Shown here piece after piece: positions 8,707 through 18,264 of a stretch of 64,000 nucleotides of DNA. The notes under the pieces are model-generated. The model was not told the origin of the DNA. It ran no database searches and saw nothing but the letters and a program-made list of their open reading frames with translations. Each line of letters opens with the position of its first letter. The stretch's first letter is position 1. Origin of the DNA: Staphylococcus kloosii (GTDB taxonomy: Bacteria > Bacillota > Bacilli > Staphylococcales > Staphylococcaceae); assembly GCF_003019255.1 (NCBI RefSeq), contig NZ_CP027846.1:1612001-1676000 (forward strand). Direction: 5' to 3'. A program made the position numbers and the translations under genes.

Positions 8707-9396
8707 ATGATTACTATTAATAAACGATTACAAAAAGTGAGTGAATTTATTAAAGGCGAGTATCTAGCTGATATTGGTTCAGATCACGCTTATTTACCTA
8801 TTTATGCAATAACAAATAATATTGTTAGCACTGCAATTGCAGGTGAAGTAATAAAAGGCCCGTATGAAGCATCGATACAAAACGTTCAACAGTACCAACT
8901 TGATGATGTAATAAGTGTTAAATTAGGAGACGGTTTATCTGTATTAGACGATAATAATAAAATAGACTCTATTACAATATGCGGCATGGGTGGACCTTTA
9001 ATCACGAAAATATTGACAGAAGGTAAAAACAAATTAGCTAACCATCCGAGACTTATTTTACAAAGTAATATTCAATCATATCCAATTAGGTTATGGCTGG
9101 AACAATCAGGATATACTATTACGAGTGAAGAAATAATGGAAGAAAAGAAACATATATATGAAATTATTGTCGCAGATAAACTAGATAATGATATGATACT
9201 TACTGAGCAAGAACGTAAATTCGGACCATTACTATTACAACAAAAAAATGATTGTTTTATAAAAAAATGGACACATGAATTGCAAGCGTTAAAAACAATA
9301 GCGCAGCAATTAGATGCATCAACACACCGTGATAGATTAGCAGAAGTAGACACAGAAATTAAATTAATTAGCGAGGTGCTAAATTATGAAAATTAA
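8707..9396 (+). CDS. trmK: tRNA (adenine-22-N1)-methyltransferase TrmK
   Basis: Methylates A22 in the D-loop region of bacterial tRNAs using S-adenosylmethionine. 229 residues; SAM-binding motif LADIGSDHAYLPIYA near residues 20-34 and the catalytic-face ITICGMGGPLI. ATG 8707 with GAGGGGT upstream. Overlaps the next gene by 11 bases, indicating translational coupling; the pair is conserved downstream of sigA across Bacillales (YqfN-YqfO in Bacillus). Confidence 0.93.
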   Translation: MITINKRLQKVSEFIKGEYLADIGSDHAYLPIYAITNNIVSTAIAGEVIKGPYEASIQNVQQYQLDDVISVKLGDGLSVLDDNNKIDSITICGMGGPLITKILTEGKNKLANHPRLILQSNIQSYPIRLWLEQSGYTITSEEIMEEKKHIYEIIVADKLDNDMILTEQERKFGPLLLQQKNDCFIKKWTHELQALKTIAQQLDASTHRDRLAEVDTEIKLISEVLNYEN

Positions 9397-10489
9397 TACA
9401 TTGTTAACTATTATTAATAAGCATGTGCCACTAAACACTGCGGAAGAATGGGATAATGTTGGTTTATTAATTGGAAATAATGACAATGACGTTACCGGTA
9501 TATTAACAGCTTTAGATTGTACCGAAGATGTTGTAGATGAGGCAATAGCGGAAGACCGTAATACAATAATTTGTCATCACCCGCTTATTTTTAAAGGCGT
9601 TAACAATATCGTAGAAAACGATGGTTATGGTGTAATTATCCATAAATTAATTAAAAATAATATTAATTTAATCGCTTTACATACTAATTTGGACATGTAT
9701 GAACACGGTGTAAATAAAATGCTTGCCGATAAAATTGGCTTAACCAATCTATCCTTCTTAAATGAAGAAACTTATGAATACTACAAAGTACAAGTTTTCG
9801 TACCTGAAGAAAATAAAGAGGCATTAAAAAATAAACTGAGTGAACATGGCTTAGCTTCCGAAGGGGATTATGAACACTGTTTCTTTGAAAGTTCAGGCAC
9901 AGGTAATTTCAAACCTATTGGCAATGCAAACCCACATATCGGCAATATTGATGAAATAGAAGCCGTTCAAGAAGCAAAAGTAGAATTCATGATTGAACTT
10001 CATCAAAAAGCATTAGCGCAACGATTAATTGAACAATATCATCCATATGAAACGCCAGTATATGATTTTATAACAATGACAAAAGTTGCGTCACATGGTC
10101 TAGGTATGATTGGTGATTTGGATAAGCCTGTTAACGCTAAACAATTTGCACAATCGGTTAAATCTAATTTATCTATTCCAAGCGTTCGTTTTACAGGGAA
10201 TATAGATACCACTATTAATCGTGTAGCTATCATCGGTGGTTCAGGAATTGGTTTTGAATATCAAGCACAAGCTTGTGGTGCAGATGTTTTTATTACAGGA
10301 GACGTAAAACATCATGATGCGCTAGATGCGAAAATTAATGGCATGAACATATTAGACATTGATCATTATAGCGAATATGTTATGAAAGAAGGATTATTAC
10401 AATTATTGCATACTTGGCTTAGCGATCATGATACTAAATTTAGTATTAAAGCTTCAACGATAAATACAAATCCTTTTGAATACCTTTAA
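9386..10489 (+). CDS. Nif3-like dinuclear metal hexameric protein (YqfO family)
   Basis: 367 residues. Two Nif3 halves (N-terminal LNTAEEWDNVGLLIGN, NTIICHHPLIFKG; C-terminal GGSGIGFEYQA, DVFITGDVKHHDALDA) carry the histidine and acidic residues that bind two metal ions. A PII-like insertion of about 100 residues (YEYYKVQVFVPEENKEALKN onward) separates them, as in B. subtilis YqfO. Often annotated GTP cyclohydrolase 1 type 2, but the physiological function is not settled. Starts inside the 3' end of trmK. Confidence 0.9.
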   Translation: MKINTLLTIINKHVPLNTAEEWDNVGLLIGNNDNDVTGILTALDCTEDVVDEAIAEDRNTIICHHPLIFKGVNNIVENDGYGVIIHKLIKNNINLIALHTNLDMYEHGVNKMLADKIGLTNLSFLNEETYEYYKVQVFVPEENKEALKNKLSEHGLASEGDYEHCFFESSGTGNFKPIGNANPHIGNIDEIEAVQEAKVEFMIELHQKALAQRLIEQYHPYETPVYDFITMTKVASHGLGMIGDLDKPVNAKQFAQSVKSNLSIPSVRFTGNIDTTINRVAIIGGSGIGFEYQAQACGADVFITGDVKHHDALDAKINGMNILDIDHYSEYVMKEGLLQLLHTWLSDHDTKFSIKASTINTNPFEYL

Positions 10490-10512
10490 TAAACGAACTA
10501 ATAATAAACTTA

Positions 10513-10541
10513 TTCAAATTTAATAGCAGTTGCTTTATAAT
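10513..10541 (+). promoter_or_regulatory. Promoter of cshB-nfo
   Basis: TTCAAA (10513-10518), 17-base spacer, TATAAT (10536-10541), about 30 bases ahead of the cshB start. Confidence 0.6.
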
Positions 10542-10572
10542 GAATAAGATGAACTTTAAGGAGGGCCAAAAC

Positions 10573-11916
10573 GTGGCTAACCATCCATTTGAAAATTTTA
10601 ATTTACAATCAGAACTTATAACAGCAGTAAAAGATTTAAACTTTAACAAACCAACAGAGATTCAAAGTCGAGTTATTCCTAAAATCATTAAAGGTACAAG
10701 TATAATCGGACAATCTCAAACAGGTACAGGCAAGTCTCATGCTTTCTTACTACCATTAATGCAACGAATAGACAGCTCAATTAACGAACCTCAAGCAATA
10801 ATCGTCGCGCCAACGCGTGAATTAGCACAACAATTATTCGATGCAGCAAGTCATCTTGCTAAATTTAAACAAGATATATCTGTAAAATTATTTATTGGTG
10901 GAACAGATATTGAAAAAGATCGTCAACGTGCGAAAAATCAACCACACTTAGTAATCGGTACACCTACAAGAATTAATGATTTAGCAAAAAACGGTGAATT
11001 ACATGTACATCTGGCATCTTATTTAGTCATCGATGAAGCTGATTTAATGATTGATTTAGGTCTTATTGAAGATGTAGATTTAATCGCAGCACGCTTAGAA
11101 GACAATGCTAGTATTGCTGTATTTAGTGCAACAATTCCAAAATCATTACATCCATTTTTAAATAAATATTTAGAAAATCCAGAGTTTATTGAGATAGAAA
11201 AACCTTCTCAAAACAAGGATAATATTGAATTTTATTTAATACCGACTAAAAGTGAAGATAAAGTTGATAAAACTTTAAAATTAATGAACGTTATTAATCC
11301 GTATTTAGGTATTATATTTTGTAATAGCCGTGATAGTGCGAATGAATTAGCAAAACATATAACTGAAGCAGGTGTTAAAGTAGGTATGATTCATGGTGGT
11401 TTAACGCCACGTGAAAGAAAACAACAAATGAAACGTATTAGAAATCTTGAATTTCAATATGTGATTGCCAGTGATTTAGCTTCTAGAGGCATTGATATAC
11501 CAGGCGTCAGTCATGTTATTAATTTCGATGTTCCTAATGACATTGATTTCTTTACACACAGAGTTGGACGTACAGGACGTGGACAATACCACGGTGTAGC
11601 AATCACGTTATATAGTCCAGATGAAGAAGAAAACATTGGCCTAATTGAAGAACGTGGATATAAATTTAATGATGTTGATATTAAAGACGATGAACTTAAA
11701 CCTATTAAGGCTCATAACAAGCGTAAAGTGAGAAAGAAACAAGATGATCACTTAACGAATCAAATTAAAAATAAGGTTAAGCGAAATAATAAGAAGAAGG
11801 TAAAACCTGGTTACAAGAAGAAATTCAAACAAGAAGTTGAAAACTTAAAACGTCAAGAGCGCAAACAATATAGTAAACGTCAAAATAGACTAGCCCGCAA
11901 AAATAAAAAAGGATAG
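10573..11916 (+). CDS. cshB: DEAD-box RNA helicase CshB
   Basis: Cold-shock-type RNA helicase. 447 residues: Q-motif region (FNKPTEIQSRVIP), Walker A SQTGTGKS, PTRELAQ, DEAD in VIDEADLMID, SAT, and the C-terminal helicase lobe ending HRVGRTGRG. The last ~70 residues form a lysine/arginine-rich tail (KKKVKPGYKKKFKQ) likely to bind RNA. Start chosen as GTG 10573 because AGGAGG lies 8 bases before it and length matches S. aureus CshB; an ATG in frame at 10540 would overlap the promoter. nfo follows at once. Confidence 0.94.
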   Translation: MANHPFENFNLQSELITAVKDLNFNKPTEIQSRVIPKIIKGTSIIGQSQTGTGKSHAFLLPLMQRIDSSINEPQAIIVAPTRELAQQLFDAASHLAKFKQDISVKLFIGGTDIEKDRQRAKNQPHLVIGTPTRINDLAKNGELHVHLASYLVIDEADLMIDLGLIEDVDLIAARLEDNASIAVFSATIPKSLHPFLNKYLENPEFIEIEKPSQNKDNIEFYLIPTKSEDKVDKTLKLMNVINPYLGIIFCNSRDSANELAKHITEAGVKVGMIHGGLTPRERKQQMKRIRNLEFQYVIASDLASRGIDIPGVSHVINFDVPNDIDFFTHRVGRTGRGQYHGVAITLYSPDEEENIGLIEERGYKFNDVDIKDDELKPIKAHNKRKVRKKQDDHLTNQIKNKVKRNNKKKVKPGYKKKFKQEVENLKRQERKQYSKRQNRLARKNKKG

Positions 11917-11925
11917 GTGATTATT

Positions 11926-12816
11926 ATGTTATTAGGCTCTCATGTTTCAATGAGTGGTAAGAAAATGCTAGAAGGTTCTGCAGAAGAAGCACATAAATTT
12001 GGTGAATCAACATTTATGATTTATACTGGTGCGCCTCAGAATACGCGTAGAAAACCAATCGAAGATTTAAATATTACTAAAGGTCATGAAGCTATGGAAA
12101 AATATGGCCTATCAAATATAGTCGTACATGCACCGTATATTATTAATATTGCTAATACTGAAAAGCCACATGTTTTTAATCTAGGTGTAGAATTTTTACA
12201 AAATGAGATTGCACGTACTGAAGCTATCGGCGCTAAAGATATCGTATTACATCCAGGCTCACACGTTGGTGCGGGAGCAGATGTCGGTATCAAAAAAATC
12301 ATCGAAGGTTTAAATGAAGTATTAACGCAAGATAACGATGTACGAATCGCCTTAGAAACAATGGCTGGTAAAGGATCAGAAATCGGACGTAGCTTTGAAG
12401 AATTAGCTCAAATTATTGATGGTGTGCACCATAACGAACGCTTGTCGGTATGTTTCGATACTTGTCATACTAATGATGCAGGATATAATGTCAAAGAAGA
12501 TTTTGATGGTGTTATTAACGAATTTGATAAAATTGTTGGTATCGGTAGAATTAAAGTTTTACACGTAAACGATAGTAAAAATCCAATTGGCGCACATAAA
12601 GACCGCCATGAAAATATTGGCTTCGGCCACATTGGTTTCGACGCGTTAAACTATATCATTCATCATGATTCATTCAAAGATATTCCAAAAATATTAGAAA
12701 CACCATATGTTGGTGAAGATAAAAAGAACAAAAAACCACCATACAAATATGAAATTGAAATGATTAAAAACCAAAAATTTGATCCAGATTTAAAAGATAA
12801 AATATTACAACAATAA
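11926..12816 (+). CDS. nfo: Endonuclease IV
   Basis: Class II AP endonuclease of base excision repair; zinc TIM barrel that cuts 5' of abasic sites. 296 residues beginning MLLGSHVSMSGKKMLEG, with zinc-ligand segments HAPYIIN, VLHPGSH, ALETMAGKG, CFDTCHTNDAGY and VLHVNDSKNPIGAHKDRHENIGFG. ATG 11926 matches the family start; a GTG at 11917 is in frame but sits inside the ribosome binding region. The last gene of the cshB-nfo unit. Confidence 0.96.
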   Translation: MLLGSHVSMSGKKMLEGSAEEAHKFGESTFMIYTGAPQNTRRKPIEDLNITKGHEAMEKYGLSNIVVHAPYIINIANTEKPHVFNLGVEFLQNEIARTEAIGAKDIVLHPGSHVGAGADVGIKKIIEGLNEVLTQDNDVRIALETMAGKGSEIGRSFEELAQIIDGVHHNERLSVCFDTCHTNDAGYNVKEDFDGVINEFDKIVGIGRIKVLHVNDSKNPIGAHKDRHENIGFGHIGFDALNYIIHHDSFKDIPKILETPYVGEDKKNKKPPYKYEIEMIKNQKFDPDLKDKILQQ

Positions 12817-12833
12817 TAGAAAATCAAATTAAA

Positions 12834-12894
12834 GGTAGTCGCACGCTAAGTAATTGGGCAGTAGCTAATTACAATACGTGCGTCTACTTTTTTT
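12834..12894 (+). terminator. nfo terminator
   Basis: GTAG-CGCACG and CGTGCG-CTAC pair (one T bulge each side) around a 30-base loop, followed by seven T. Confidence 0.8.
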
Positions 12895-12898
12895 AATT

Positions 12899-12945
12899 AA
12901 GTCGTAAACATTACTATTTACATAATTGTTTTCACATTGTATAGT
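12899..12945 (+). promoter_or_regulatory. Zur box overlapping the znuCB-zur promoter
   Basis: The stretch at 12899-12919 reads AAGTCGTAA-A-C-ATTACTATTT, matching the Gram-positive Zur operator (AAATCGTAAT-N-ATTACGATTT) at 17 of 20 defined positions. It overlaps TTTACA (12917-12922), which with a 17-base spacer and TATAGT (12940-12945) forms the promoter. Zinc-loaded Zur, encoded at the end of the same operon, would therefore block its own transcription. Confidence 0.75.
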
Positions 12946-12963
12946 ATTAGTCGAGGTGAAATC

Positions 12964-13740
12964 ATGACTACGCCAGTATTCGAATTAAAAAAATTAAATT
13001 ATGCTTTTGATAACAAAAAAGTGCTCGATAATATTAATATCAAAATTAATCGAGGTGAGTTTTTAGCAGTCGTCGGCCCAAATGGTGCTGGGAAATCGAC
13101 ATTGTTAAAATTAATTTTAGGTCTATTACCGTTGCAAAGTGGCAAGATATTTGTAGATGGTAAAGATTATAAAGGAAAACAATCTATGTTAAAAATTAGT
13201 TATGTATCACAGAAAGCACTTGCTTTTAAATCTGGTTTTCCTGCTAGTGTTAAAGAAGTAGTGCTTAGCGGTCTAACTAAACGTAAAAAATTAATACGCT
13301 GGTTCAATAAAAATGACGAGCAAAAAGTGCATGCAGTCTTGAAGCGTTTAAATATTGAACATTTAAGTAACGCTAACATTGCAGAATTATCTGGCGGACA
13401 GCAACAAAGAATCCTAATTGCTAGAGCCTTAATCAGTGATCCAACAGTTTTAATATTAGATGAACCGACAAATGGTATAGATGCAAAACATGTTAATGAT
13501 TTTTATAATACTTTAAACCAACTGAAAGAAGAAGGCGTAACAATCATATTAGTAACACATGATATTGGAGTAGTAGCAGATACTGCAACCGAAGTGGCGT
13601 GTCTGAATAAACATTTACATTTCCACGGTTCTACCGAAGAATTTAAATCCCTAGATGAAGTACAAATTTCTAAAATCTATGGTCATCCAATTAAATTCGT
13701 AGATCATCAACATGATAGGGAGTGTTGTACAAATGATTGA
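12964..13740 (+). CDS. znuC: Zinc ABC transporter ATP-binding protein
   Basis: 258-residue ABC ATPase: Walker A GPNGAGKST, signature LSGGQQQR, Walker B VLILDEPT, His-switch VTHD. ATG 12964 has GAGGTGA upstream. It overlaps the permease gene by 8 bases and shares an operon with zur and a Zur box, so zinc is the expected substrate (the S. aureus counterpart has been called mreA/zurA). The family alone would not separate zinc from manganese. No substrate-binding lipoprotein is encoded here; it must lie elsewhere. Confidence 0.9.
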   Translation: MTTPVFELKKLNYAFDNKKVLDNINIKINRGEFLAVVGPNGAGKSTLLKLILGLLPLQSGKIFVDGKDYKGKQSMLKISYVSQKALAFKSGFPASVKEVVLSGLTKRKKLIRWFNKNDEQKVHAVLKRLNIEHLSNANIAELSGGQQQRILIARALISDPTVLILDEPTNGIDAKHVNDFYNTLNQLKEEGVTIILVTHDIGVVADTATEVACLNKHLHFHGSTEEFKSLDEVQISKIYGHPIKFVDHQHDRECCTND

Positions 13741-14593
13741 TGCGTTACTGAACTTTGACTTTATGAGGTATTCTCTATTAAGTGGTTTACTTGTTGGTTT
13801 TATTGCGCCACTTATCGGTGCTTTTATTGTAGTACGGAGATTATCATTAATTGCAGATGCATTAAGCCATGTGACGCTCGGAGGCATCTCATTTGGCATG
13901 TTTTTAATTACAGTTTTACCTGCATTAACTTTTATTAATCCGATGTGGTGCGGTATTTTATTCGCGATTATAGGTGCCATATTAATCGAAAAACTAAGAA
14001 CTTCTTATAGTAATTATCAAGAAATCGCGATTCCTATTATTATGAGTGCTGGTATAGCGCTAAGTGCTATATTTATTTCATTAGCTGATGGTTTTAACCA
14101 AGAAATTGTAGGGCTATTATTCGGTTCTATTAGCGCCGTTTCATTAAGCGATTTATTAACTATCGTGGCAATTGTGGTAATTGTTTTAATATTTGTATTA
14201 GCCTTTTATAAAGAACTATTTATATTATCTTTTGATGAAGAATATAGTAAAGTTATAGGCATTCCAAAATGGATACAGTTTTTATTTATCGCTATCGTAG
14301 CTATGGTTATTTCAGCGTCAATGCGTGTAGTCGGAATATTATTAGTAAGTGCATTAATAACACTTCCTGTAGCCATTTCAATGAGAATTACAAAAGGATT
14401 TAAACAATTGATAGTATTTAGTATAATTATCGGTGAAATAGCCGTAATAGTTGGACTAACATTAGCCTTTTATATTAACATATCGCCTGGTGGCGTTATC
14501 GTTGTACTATTAGTGTTAATGCTAGCTTGTACCATGATGTATCAAAAATTAAATCTTCGACAAAAAAAAGGAGTTGAAGAAGATGAAAACTGA
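13733..14593 (+). CDS. znuB: Zinc ABC transporter permease
   Basis: 286-residue ABC-3 family membrane protein with about eight hydrophobic segments. Opening MIDALLNFDFMRYSLLSG and the segment RRLSLIADALSHVTLGG are typical of ZnuB/AdcB permeases. ATG 13733 lies inside the 3' end of znuC with GGGAG upstream, so translation is coupled. Forms the membrane channel for the ATPase encoded just before it. Confidence 0.9.
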   Translation: MIDALLNFDFMRYSLLSGLLVGFIAPLIGAFIVVRRLSLIADALSHVTLGGISFGMFLITVLPALTFINPMWCGILFAIIGAILIEKLRTSYSNYQEIAIPIIMSAGIALSAIFISLADGFNQEIVGLLFGSISAVSLSDLLTIVAIVVIVLIFVLAFYKELFILSFDEEYSKVIGIPKWIQFLFIAIVAMVISASMRVVGILLVSALITLPVAISMRITKGFKQLIVFSIIIGEIAVIVGLTLAFYINISPGGVIVVLLVLMLACTMMYQKLNLRQKKGVEEDEN

Positions 14594-14990
14594 AGAAGCA
14601 ATTCAAATTCTTAAACAAGATGGTCATAAATATACAGATAAACGTCGTGACATGCTTAATATTTTTGTAGAAGAAGATAAATATATTAATGCCAAACATA
14701 TACAACAACAAATGGATACAAATTATCCGGGTATATCATTCGATACTATATATAGAAACTTACATTTATTTAAAGACTTAAATATTATTGAAGGCACTGA
14801 ACTAGATGGTGAAATGAAATTTAGAATTGCCTGTACAGATCATCACCATCATCATTTTATTTGCGAACGTTGCGGTGATACTAAAGTAATTGAATTTTGT
14901 CCTATGGACGCGATTCAAAAACATTTACCAAATGTTGCAATTAATACACATAAATTAGAAGTTTATGGTATTTGTGAGAAATGTCTTTAA
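14583..14990 (+). CDS. zur: Zinc uptake regulator Zur (Fur family)
   Basis: 135-residue Fur-type repressor. Winged helix includes YTDKRRDMLNIF and GISFDTIYRNLHLF; the metal site region has a run of five histidines (DHHHHHFICERCG), and CERC plus CEKC form the structural zinc site. ATG 14583 is chosen because AGGAG sits 9 bases upstream; TTG 14574 is in frame. It overlaps znuB by 11 bases. Operon with a zinc-type transporter and an upstream Zur box separates it from the Fur paralogue at 63032. Confidence 0.93.
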   Translation: MKTEEAIQILKQDGHKYTDKRRDMLNIFVEEDKYINAKHIQQQMDTNYPGISFDTIYRNLHLFKDLNIIEGTELDGEMKFRIACTDHHHHHFICERCGDTKVIEFCPMDAIQKHLPNVAINTHKLEVYGICEKCL

Positions 14991-15016
14991 GTATTAATTA
15001 ATACATTATAACGAAG

Positions 15017-15044
15017 GGCTCATCTTTTAAAAGGTGAGTCTTTT
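15017..15044 (+). terminator. zur terminator
   Basis: GGCTCATCTTTT pairs with AAAAGGTGAGTC (G-U pairs allowed), followed by TTTTG. Confidence 0.8.
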
Positions 15045-15202
15045 GTATTTACCTTGATAATTTGAACATGCTTGTAAGCGAATATTAATTGTTGGTTAAT
15101 GTAATTATTAACTAAATGTATGAAAATGCTCGTTAATTCCATTCAAAATATAGTCCATTAGTCTGAATTACTATTAAACTAATATTTTATAAAGGATATA
15201 TG

Positions 15203-15318
15203 TTTAAAAATTGCGAATTTGAGATATACTAGAAGAGTAACAAAGATGACAACTTATTAATTACATGTCTGATTAAAATGATAAGCATTTTAATTGTTGT
15301 CATATATAATAATTGTTA
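15203..15318 (+). promoter_or_regulatory. sodA promoter, structured leader and Per/Fur-like sites
   Basis: TATACT (15225-15230) with TTTAAA 16 bases upstream is a plausible promoter. The following leader holds an ATGACAAC/GTTGTCAT inverted repeat (15246-15253 and 15296-15303) enclosing AAAATG-ATAAG-CATTTT (15275-15291). ATATAATAATTGTTA at 15304-15318 matches the Per box TTATAATnATTATAA at 11 of 14 positions. These are consistent with metal or peroxide control, unproven. The remainder of 14991-15354 shows only the zur terminator. Confidence 0.4.
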
Positions 15319-15354
15319 TGCTTTACTTAACATTAATTAGGAGGATGATTATTT

Positions 15355-15954
15355 ATGGCTTTTGAATTACCAAAATTACCTTATGAGTTTGATGCGTTAG
15401 AACCACACATCGATAAAGAAACTATGGAAATTCACCACGATAAACACCATAACACTTATGTAACAAAATTAAACGCAGCAGTTGAAGGAACTGAATTAGA
15501 ATCTAAGTCAATTGAAGAAATTATTGCAAACTTAGACAGTGTTCCTGAAAACATTCAAACAGCTGTTCGTAATAATGGTGGGGGACATATTAACCATTCA
15601 TTATTCTGGGAATTATTAACTCCTAACTCTGAAGAAAAAGGTACTGTAGTAGATAAAATTAAAGAACAATGGGGTTCTTTAGATGCATTTAAAGAAGAAT
15701 TTGCTGATAAAGCTGCAGGCCGTTTCGGTTCAGGTTGGGCATGGTTAGTAGTAAATAACGGTAACTTAGAAATCGTTACTACACCTAACCAAGACAATCC
15801 ATTAACTGAAGGTAAAACACCTATCTTAGGTTTAGATGTTTGGGAACACGCTTATTACCTTAAATATCAAAACAAACGTCCAGATTACATCAGTGCTTTC
15901 TGGAACGTAGTTAACTGGGAAAAAGTTGACGAATTATACAATGCAGCTAAATAA
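15355..15954 (+). CDS. sodA: Superoxide dismutase [Mn/Fe]
   Basis: Converts superoxide to oxygen and hydrogen peroxide in the cytoplasm. 199 residues; metal ligands visible as H27 (MEIHHDKHH), a histidine in GHINHSLFW, and D and H of DVWEHAYY near 161-165. ATG 15355 follows AGGAGG. Codons are strongly biased towards the preferred set, indicating high expression. Stands alone between terminators. Confidence 0.98.
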   Translation: MAFELPKLPYEFDALEPHIDKETMEIHHDKHHNTYVTKLNAAVEGTELESKSIEEIIANLDSVPENIQTAVRNNGGGHINHSLFWELLTPNSEEKGTVVDKIKEQWGSLDAFKEEFADKAAGRFGSGWAWLVVNNGNLEIVTTPNQDNPLTEGKTPILGLDVWEHAYYLKYQNKRPDYISAFWNVVNWEKVDELYNAAK

Positions 15955-15967
15955 TTCTATTTAGTAT

Positions 15968-15999
15968 ATGGCAGCCTTTAACGAGGCTGTCATTTTTTT
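15968..15999 (+). terminator. sodA terminator
   Basis: GGCAGCCT-TTAACG-AGGCTGTC hairpin followed by seven T. Confidence 0.9.
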
Positions 16000-16074
16000 A
16001 ATTAAAATTATAGAAAAATAAGGTAATTTAATATATCATTTGAAGAGAGAACTATTGAATAGAGGTAGGTTGAT

Positions 16075-18123
16075 TTGTTAAAACGTTTAAAAGAAAAATC
16101 AAATGATGAAAAAATTAGAAATACAATGAATAAAAGAGTTAGCTTTGTGTTTGGGCTAATTGTTTTTATTTTTGCTATTGTCGTACTCCGATTAGGTTAT
16201 CTACAAATTGCCCAAGGTTCTCATTATAAACAGCAAATTAAAAATAGCGAAAACATAACTGTAAATGAGTCAGTACCAAGGGGTAGAATTCTTGATAGAA
16301 ATGGTAAAGTCATCGTAGATAATGCGTCAAAAATGGCTATTACATATACACGTGGCAAAAAAACATCACAAGATGAGGTATTATCCACGGCACGAAAATT
16401 ATCTAAACTTATTCATATGAAGACGGATCAAATTACTGATAGAGATAAACAAGATTATTGGATACAAAAGCATCCAAATAAATCTAAAGCTATGATGAAA
16501 CATGAGCAAAGTCTATTAGATGATGGTAGTATTTCTCAAGAACAATATGATGATACTTTACATAAAAAGATAACATCAAAACAATTAAATAGTTTAACAG
16601 ATAAAGATTTACAAGTACTGGCAATTTATCGTGAAATGATGTCCGGTTCTACTTTAAATCCACAAATCATTAAAAATGATGATGTGACGAAGAAAGAATA
16701 TGCTGCTGTTTCACAAAAACTAACACAGTTACCCGGTGTGAATACAAGTATGGATTGGGATAGAAAATATCCTTATGGCGACACTTTAAGAGGCGTTTTA
16801 GGTGATGTTTCAACTTCTAAAGAAGGTATTCCAAAAGAATTAACAGATAAATATTTATCTAAGGGTTACTCACGTAATGATCGTGTCGGAAAATCATATT
16901 TAGAATATCAGTACGAAGATATTCTAAAAGGTAAGAAAAAAGAAATGAAATATACGACAGATAAATCTGGAGATATTATCAATTCTAAAGTTGTAAACCC
17001 TGGTTCTCGTGGTGATGATTTAGTTCTAAGTATTGATATTGATTTACAACGTAAAACAGAAAAATATCTAAAAGAGCAAATTAGTAAATTACGAAGCCAA
17101 GGCGCTAAAAATATGGATAACGCTTTAATGGTTGTGCAAAACCCTAATAACGGTGATATTTTAGCTATGGTTGGTAAACAAATCCATAAAGATGGCAGTA
17201 TGACTGATTATGATATTGGTACTTTTACTTCCCAATATGCCGTAGGTTCATCAGTTAAAGGTGGAACTTTATTAGCTGGTTATCAAAATAACGCGATCAA
17301 AGTAGGCGAAAAAATGGTCGATGAACCATTGAAATTTGCCGGCGGTCTACAAAAACATTCATACTTTAACCAAAATGGTAGAGTTACGATTAATGATAAA
17401 CAAGCGTTAATGCATTCATCAAACGTATATATGTTTAAAACTGCACTAAAAATTGCAGGTCATCCGTATATGCCTAACATGAATTTACCATCAGATATCA
17501 CTGTGGCCGGTCAAAAATTACGTAAAGGATTAAACCAAGTAGGGCTTGGTGTTAAAACTGGAATCGATTTACCAAATGAAACTAGTGGTCAAATAGAACC
17601 TTTAAATAATAATCCAGGTAATTATTTAGACTTGGCAATCGGTCAATATGATACGTATACACCAATGCAATTGTCACAATATGTGTCTACAATTGCCAAT
17701 AATGGTTATAGAATACAACCTCATATTGGACTAGAAATTAGAAATGCAACAAATCAAGACACACTTGGTCCCGTTAAACAAAAAATTAAAGGAAACGTCT
17801 TAAATAAAGTGAATAACACAAACGCACAAATCAATGAAGTTCAACAAGGTTTCAAAATGGCCTTCAATGAAGTGCCAGGTACAGGTTATGAAAGTTTCCA
17901 TAATACAGATGTGCCTTCAGCGGGTAAAACAGGTACAGCTGAAGTGTTCCAAGATGGTAAACCTAGAGTTAACTCAACTTATATTGGTTATGCACCAATA
18001 AACAATCCTAAATTAGCATTTTCAATTGTCTACACAAACCAGCCAGTACCAGAACCATGGTTAAATGGCGGTGATGTAGGTAGAGATGTTATTAATAACT
18101 ATTTTAAAAATAAAGAGAAATAA
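16075..18123 (+). CDS. pbp3: Class B penicillin-binding protein 3
   Basis: Septal/lateral peptidoglycan transpeptidase, matching S. aureus PBP3 (pbpC) in length and layout. 682 residues: short basic cytoplasmic N-terminus, one membrane anchor at about 22-43, a dimerisation/pedestal domain (VPRGRILDRNGKVIVDN), then the transpeptidase domain with S392-SVK, SSN in LMHSSNVYMFK and KTG near 618 (AGKTGTAE). The start is TTG, preceded by AGGTAGG. Sits upstream of rpmG in the Bacillus/Staphylococcus order. Confidence 0.92.
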   Translation: MLKRLKEKSNDEKIRNTMNKRVSFVFGLIVFIFAIVVLRLGYLQIAQGSHYKQQIKNSENITVNESVPRGRILDRNGKVIVDNASKMAITYTRGKKTSQDEVLSTARKLSKLIHMKTDQITDRDKQDYWIQKHPNKSKAMMKHEQSLLDDGSISQEQYDDTLHKKITSKQLNSLTDKDLQVLAIYREMMSGSTLNPQIIKNDDVTKKEYAAVSQKLTQLPGVNTSMDWDRKYPYGDTLRGVLGDVSTSKEGIPKELTDKYLSKGYSRNDRVGKSYLEYQYEDILKGKKKEMKYTTDKSGDIINSKVVNPGSRGDDLVLSIDIDLQRKTEKYLKEQISKLRSQGAKNMDNALMVVQNPNNGDILAMVGKQIHKDGSMTDYDIGTFTSQYAVGSSVKGGTLLAGYQNNAIKVGEKMVDEPLKFAGGLQKHSYFNQNGRVTINDKQALMHSSNVYMFKTALKIAGHPYMPNMNLPSDITVAGQKLRKGLNQVGLGVKTGIDLPNETSGQIEPLNNNPGNYLDLAIGQYDTYTPMQLSQYVSTIANNGYRIQPHIGLEIRNATNQDTLGPVKQKIKGNVLNKVNNTNAQINEVQQGFKMAFNEVPGTGYESFHNTDVPSAGKTGTAEVFQDGKPRVNSTYIGYAPINNPKLAFSIVYTNQPVPEPWLNGGDVGRDVINNYFKNKEK

Positions 18124-18197
18124 TAACTTTAGTATTAAAATATGAACAATCAAGATATAAAAGAGCGATATAAAGCATTTTAATTAAAAATAAATAC

Positions 18198-18226
18198 TTT
18201 TCAATTTTTCAAGTAAGTGGTATGAT
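18198..18226 (+). promoter_or_regulatory. rpmG promoter
   Basis: TTTTCA (18198-18203), 17-base spacer, TATGAT (18221-18226). Confidence 0.5.
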
Positions 18227-18264
18227 TAATAGGTCGTATTTTGAAAAGGTAAGGAGGAATTAGC

